This document shows, in pieces, positions 58,870 through 64,000 of a DNA stretch of 64,000 nt (the stretch's first letter is position 1; each line of letters opens with the position of its first letter). Origin of the DNA: Delphinus delphis (taxonomy: Eukaryota; Chordata; Mammalia; Artiodactyla; Delphinidae); NCBI RefSeq assembly GCF_949987515.2, contig NC_082688.1, positions 107,921,893-107,985,892 on the forward strand, in the 5' to 3' direction. The position numbers and the translations under genes are program-made. The notes beneath the pieces were generated by a model. The model was not told the origin of the DNA. It did not search any database and saw only the letters and a list, made by a program, of their open reading frames with translations.

Positions 58870-60602
58870 CTAATTTCAAAACTAAAATATTACCAATATT
58901 AAACATACCTGTATAATCCATCAAATCCCATTCTCCTAATATCTCCCTAGGTAACCACTGTGAACTATTTTGTGTTTATAATTCCTTTGCTCTCAAAATT
59001 TTATTAGAGAGAGGGAAAGAGAAATAGATAGAAATAGATAAATGAGAAAGAGAGAGAGAGCGGGATTGCTTGGTTTTGAATTTTATGAAAATGGTGCTAT
59101 AACATATCTTTGATGCTTTTTTCTTTTTACTAAATTTAACATTTCTAAGATTTATCCTCATTGCAAATAGTAGTGTTAATTCATTTTCACAGCTATATGG
59201 TATCTGATTTTGTTGACATAATTTATTATACATTTTCCCGCCAATGAATGTTTGGATTGGTTCCAGTCTTTGTTTTGTTTTGCTTTTGTTTTTCACTATC
59301 ACTAATGGTGCTGCTATAAATATTTTGTATATGTCACCTGGTGCACATGTGGAAGGGTTTCTTTAAGATTTATACTTAGAACTAAAATTTTTGTATCTTG
59401 AGTATTCACATATCAAATTTATAATACAATGTCAATTTTCCCCACTTTTTCTATTTTCAGCTGCAGTATATAAACTATCATTTTGCTCCATATCCTTGCC
59501 AAATTGCGTATCATCAAACTTCTTATTTTTAATAACCCAGTGGGTATAAAATGGTACTCAATATCGTAATTAGCACATCTTTGTTTACCAGTGAATTTGA
59601 ACATTTTTTCACATATTTGTTGGACATTTGTGGTCTCTGCCCAGTGAAACATGTCTTCTTCTGACTATATTCTGCTCAGTTTTTTGTCTTTTTCTCATCC
59701 ATTGGTATGAGATTTTTTATAGTCTGGCAGTAGCCAATTGTCAGTTATACCTGTGTGGCAAATACCTTTTTCCACTGTGGTTTGTTTTTCCATTTTCCTT
59801 AAGTGGCCTGTTGATGAATAGAATTTCTTAATTTTGACATCATAGAATTTATTAAAGAATCTACCCTACCTCAAGGCCATAGACTACTCTGCTATATCTT
59901 CTATTTTTAAAAATTTTACTCTTATACTTGAACTTTTACCCAAAACTTGCTTTCTTGAGCGGTGTCACATTGGGATAGAATGTGAACTTTTTGTCATATA
60001 CAGAAACATTTATTAAGCACCCAATGCTAATCTGCAAACTACTTCCTTTATATATCAAATAAGGGTTGTTTTCAGACTCTTCATTTTGTCCCATTGGTCA
60101 TTTTATCTTTGCATCAATATCATAATGTCTTACAGCATTTTAGTCATTTTAAGTATCTATTACAGGAAGTCACTCTACTTTTGTTCTTCTTTTATAAACA
60201 TGCCTTGGCTATTCCTGAAGCTTATAATTTGTGTAATTAATATAAATATATATTAAAGATTTGCTTGTCAATTTCCTCAAAAAATTTGTTGGACTTTGAC
60301 AAAATTGCACTAAATCTAACAACTAATTTGGAAACAATTACTCCCTTCATAATATTTAATCTTTTTTGTATAATCATGGCATCTCTCTCCATTTAAGTAC
60401 TTATGCTGTCAAGAAATTATAAAATGTTCTGCATAAAAGTCTTTAACATATTTTGGATGTATTTCTACATACAATTTTAGTCTTAGTATATGATATTATC
60501 TTTCCAATCTTTCAGTTCATTTAAACCCCATAAATTATGTATTCATAGCAACATTTTTATATAGAGTGAGACTAGTTGAATTTATATCCACTTTAATCAG
60601 TT
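58870..60602 (-). mobile_element. Ancient L1, antisense
   Basis: Contains 'aacccagtgggtataaaatg', 'acatatttgttggacatttg' and 'ctatcactaatggtgctgc', which parallel the ORF2 end of L1-A in antisense but are far more diverged. A GA-rich tract (59007-59061) lies near its left edge. Confidence 0.6.
59007..59061. repeat. GA-rich low-complexity tract
   Basis: GAGAGA, GAAATAGATA and similar purine units. Confidence 0.8.
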
Positions 60603-60615
60603 TCTCATCATTTCT

Positions 60616-60837
60616 TTGAGGGTTTTTTTTGTTTGTTTGTTTTTGCGGTACGTGAGCCTCTCACTGTTGTGGCCTCTCCCGTTGCGGAGCATAGGCTCCG
60701 GATGCGCAGGCTCAGCGGCCATGGCTCACGGGCCTAGCCGCTCCGCGGCATGTGGGATCTTCCCGGGCCCGCGCACGAACCCGTGTCCCTTGCATTGGCA
60801 GGCGGACTCTCAACCACTGCGCCACCAGGGAAGGCCC
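60616..60837 (-). mobile_element. CHR-type SINE, antisense
   Basis: A T/G-rich tail, then 'gcggtacgtgagcctctc' through 'ccaccagggaaggcc'. A 13-bp target-site duplication tctcatcatttct lies at 60603-60615 and 60838-60850. It splits the ancient L1 around it. Confidence 0.94.
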
Positions 60838-61139
60838 TCTCATCATTTCTGTTTGCATTTCGGAACAGGATTCTGTGGCTTTTTTTTTTTTTTCTGTCTT
60901 TCTGAAGTAAATTGATTAGAAGTCCACTTTATAAATGTTCAAGATTAAGCTGTGTATTTTTCTTTAATGACTTTCTTTCATCTTCAGTTTTGAAAGATTA
61001 TATTACTGAGTACACTATTCAGAGTTCACTGTAATTTTCTCTTAGTATTTTGAGTAAATAGACCCATTATATTGTGAATTTCATTATTGATGTTGAGAAG
61101 TCTGCTGCCAGTCTAAGTATTTTCCAGTATAGGTGATAA

Positions 61140-61510
61140 GTACTTACTGTACACATGCCATACAATTAATCTAACTAAAGTCTATAATTAAGTGATTTTT
61201 AGAATATTCACACAGTTGCACAACCATCATCACAAATATTTTTGGACATTTATCACTCCCTAACATCCATGTCACTCCCTGCTTCCCCTCAACTAGGAAT
61301 CTACTTTCTGTCTCCATAGGTTTGTCTGATGTGGACATTTTCTATAAATGGAATCGTACAATACATGGTCTTTTGTAATTGGCCTCTTTAGTGTAATATT
61401 TCATTCATGTTGTAGCATGTGTCAGTACTCCATTCCTTTTTGATGAATGAATAAATGAAATGTGATATTCCACACAATGAAATATTATTTGGCAATAGAA
61501 AGGTGATTTT
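61140..61510 (-). mobile_element. Ancient L1 3' region with an apparent inversion
   Basis: At 61140-61440 the + strand is antisense L1 ('ataaatggaatcgtacaat', 'catgttgtagcatgtgtcag'). From about 61446 it becomes sense ('aatgtgatattccacac', 'gaaatattatttggcaat'). This suggests an old 5'-inverted insertion. Edges are approximate. Confidence 0.5.
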
Positions 61511-61519
61511 TTTAAAAGG

Positions 61520-62150
61520 TATTTTCTTTTCCTTTGCTATTCTGCAGTTTTCATATAATGTCTTCATATAAACTTATTTTTACATACCTTTATTGATATA
61601 TTTTGAGTTCTCTGAATCTGAGCATTAGTTTCTTATGTTTGTTCTGAAAATCCTTGTCATTTTCTCTGACTATTGGCTTTCTCTACTCTAATTCATCCTT
61701 CTTGGATCCTAATTAGATGCAGATTACTTCAGGTTTTTCCATTTTATCCTTAAAGACTCAACTTTAAAAAAATTTTTCTTTCTCCCTTTCTCCCACTATT
61801 TTAATCTGGGATATTTCTTTAGCTGTACATTCTGTTCAAGTCTCATTTCAACTGATTCTTATATGCTTTTACACATTCATTAAACTTTTAATTTCAACAA
61901 TTATATTTTCATTTCATTTATTATTCTATTCGATTATTTAAAAACTATTTCTGGTATTATAGCTTCCTATTATCAACTTTATCTTTTATTTCTTTAAATA
62001 CATTTTACATGTTTATTTCCCATTCTTGATCTGGTATTTCCATTGAAGTCCATGTCTGCTCATGTCTGGTTTCTTTTGTCTTTAGTTAAAGTATTGTCAT
62101 TGTTATGAGCTCATATTTGTTTCAACCTAATCTATGATAATATTGAGGGT
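61520..62150 (-). mobile_element. Possible ancient L1/HAL1 ORF1 region, antisense
   Basis: T-rich + strand with words such as 'ttctggtattatagcttc' and 'ttgatctggtatttccattg', which resemble antisense L1 ORF1. Very diverged, and the call is tentative. Confidence 0.4.
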
Positions 62151-62560
62151 CTAATTAATTAATCCGCAGTCACAAGTTCTGTTTTTCTACCTTGTGGTGG
62201 CCCAAGGCTCAGTCTCCCAGTTTAGGCATTTGTGTTTGTTTATCATTCCTTTGGTTTTAGCTCACTCTTATTTTTGCTACTCTTTTTGTCTTTGAAGAAT
62301 CCTCTTCTTGTCTTGTAAGACAGCAATACTTTTAAGAAGTATATATAGTTTGTACCTTCATCCAGAAAATAATTTGCAGTCATAGGGCCCCATATATATA
62401 TAAAAATTATAATAATTAAGATTCAGCCAGATTCCTATATTAATCATACAAAAATCTAGTGGTTACTGGATTTTCTGTCCAATATTTTACAGGACACGTT
62501 TTATTATGGCCCCAATGTTTGCCCAGCTAAATTTTCTTTCATTTTGAAAACGAAGCCCAA
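62151..62560. other. Unclassified intron 3 spacer
   Basis: Unique AT-rich sequence with no recognised element. Confidence 0.55.
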
Positions 62561-62564
62561 TTAG

Positions 62565-62830
62565 ATTTTCCTCAGGAAGTCTTCCCCAACCACTCCACCT
62601 TGGTCCCTATTAGCTAGCCCTTCTTTGTGTTTTCCTAGCTTGCTGTACATGCCTCCAACATAGCAATTATAATGTGAAAAAAATTATCTGTTTACAGGCT
62701 ATCTTCTACAATATAGTGAGCAATTGGAGAGCAGAGATTATCTTTCACTATTGTATTATCAACACTAAACTAAATTCCAGGTTGGCAATATATGATAAAA
62801 TAAGCATTTGCTGCATAATGCTAAATAACT
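62565..62830 (+). mobile_element. L2 3' end, sense
   Basis: The order 'tcctcaggaagtcttcccc', 'attatctgtttacaggc', 'ggagagcagagattatct' and 'aaataagcatttgctgcat' matches the L2 3' terminus. Diverged, but the order is convincing. Confidence 0.6.
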
Positions 62831-64000
62831 TTGAGAATAATATTGGTCTTTTAATATTTGAATAAATTCTGTTGAGTTTTTAGCTAAAAAAATATAATCT
62901 ATCTCAACTTTTCAATGTACACGTGCTCCAATATATGTATATACCATTAGGTATTCACATCTTACTTTTTACAGACAGTAAATGATTAATGATATACTGG
63001 GGCAAAATTTGTATCAAGTTAAAAACCACATGACTCTCAAATAAATTTCCAATAATTTAATAAGGTTAAGTACCACTTCCTAACAATAGCTTCAACAGTA
63101 TCATCAATAACTTTAAAAATAGGGGTAGAAACTGAATTCTTTAACCTGGGAAAGAGCATCTTTTTCAAAAGATTAATTAGTATACTGAATGTTGAATTCG
63201 TAAAACCATTCTCATTAAATCAAATTATAAATAAGAAAGGCAGTGATAATTGCCACTACAAACCCCATTTTAGATGAAAATTTTTATAATCAACTGGAAA
63301 GCATTCAAGTGGTCCAGAAAAAATACTGTACTTGGTGGTTATTGTTGTGCTGTTTTGTGATGATTATTTTTACAGTGCCATTTTCAAAGAGTCTTGTTTT
63401 AGACATATTACCTTCTGATTATATGCCTGGCACATTCTTTTTTAGAAATACTTTATACTCCTAATTCTTGCTCAGATTTATTGAGACATAAAGCAAAAAA
63501 ATATATTTGGTTATTGAAAATAAATGAACACATTTCAGTTTTTCACAAACTGCGTAATTCCATAGGCACTAGACCCTTTTCAATCACATGAAAAAGTATT
63601 TGTGTAAGAAAAGTGCATCATATAGCCACTGGAATGATGATTAAGAGGATTACCAGGAAATGCATAAAATACATTAAGTGAAATGAAGGATGCATAGAGC
63701 AGGTATGATAAATTTCAACTGTGTGAAAATGTGTAGGAAGGAAAGAAAACAAAGGTATTAAGGTATCAACAGTGGCAGCATTGTAGATATATATTTTCTT
63801 TGATCTGTAACAATACAATGTAAAAACACCTGCCCACAACAACAAAATAATAATTTGGCAGCAGGTTTTAAAGAGGCAGAGGGGGCAGGAGTGCTGCGGG
63901 CAGGTTTGTGAGTGAAGGGGAGGAGGAGAGAGGGAGACAGAGACACAGAAACAGAAAGGAATAGAGAAGGAAGGAGAGGAAAGGGCACAAAAGTGCAGAA
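62831..64000. other. Intron 3 sequence to the window end
   Basis: AT-rich unique sequence, ending in a purine-rich GA tract (about 63868-63990). No gene was recognised. GLRA3 intron 3 continues beyond the window. Confidence 0.6.
63868..63990. repeat. Purine-rich (GA) low-complexity tract
   Basis: Strong G+A bias on the + strand with GGAGGAG, GAGAGAGG and GAAGGAAGG units. Such tracts can adopt unusual structures and are mutable. Confidence 0.75.

Larger units (their letters stand above)
22787..64000 (+). other. GLRA3: GLRA3 intron 3 (5' part, at least 41 kb)
   Basis: The intron starts at the consensus donor gtaagt after exon 3 and runs past the window end. Exon 4, a 224-bp exon in this gene family as I recall, was not found by eye. 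The intron contains L1-B, ancient L1/L2, MLT1 LTRs and SINEs. It also has less repetitive stretches, notably 22787-26580 and 39465-43020. Confidence 0.8.

Noticed and set aside
22787..64000. Search for GLRA3 exon 4 and for the recoding (P185L-type) RNA-editing site
   Set aside because: Neither was found. The editing site lies in a later exon outside this window.

Overview
This window is mammalian nuclear DNA, almost certainly from a cetacean (whale or dolphin). Ten tRNA-derived SINE copies share one consensus that opens 'cttccctggtggcgcag', with a TGGCGCAGTGG-like A box, a GGTTCGTGCC B box and a tail ending 'cgtaccgc' plus A-rich. This is the CHR-type SINE abundant in cetaceans. Cetartiodactyl-type L1s, L2, MLT1 LTRs and AT-rich unique sequence fit the same picture. 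There are no bacterial operons, CRISPR arrays or phage genes.

The only host gene I can support is GLRA3 (glycine receptor alpha-3), on the + strand. Two coding exons are present with consensus splice sites. Exon 2 (4624-4751, 128 bp) encodes the end of the signal peptide region and the start of the mature extracellular domain. Exon 3 (22719-22786, 68 bp) follows in phase. Everything else is intron 1 (1-4623), intron 2 (4752-22718) or intron 3 (22787 to past 64000). Exon 1 must lie upstream, and no exon 4 was found.

Layout: 1-4.6 kb is intron 1, with a CHR SINE, a 31-bp-period tandem duplication, MLT1 LTR pieces and an old L1 ORF1 fragment. At 4.6-22.7 kb, intron 2 carries L1 3' ends, SINEs and a nearly full-length antisense L1 (L1-A, 9.66-16.5 kb). 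At 26.6-33.8 kb, intron 3 carries a second nearly full-length L1 (L1-B) in sense orientation. From 34 to 64 kb there are ancient L1 and L2 remains, MLT1 LTRs, probable MaLR/ERVL internal sequence, a twin-primed L1 insertion at 43.95-44.51 kb, more SINEs, microsatellites and unique sequence that may hold conserved noncoding elements.

Both long L1s keep a YY1-type CAAGATGGC at the 5' end, ORF1, endonuclease and reverse-transcriptase motifs and a 3' UTR. Both have frameshifts and stops, so neither looks able to move by itself. I found no new biological system. The points most worth checking are a Pro-to-Ser change at the start of GLRA3 exon 3, the tight bracketing of exon 2 by retroelements, and the inverted L1 arrangements around exon 3.
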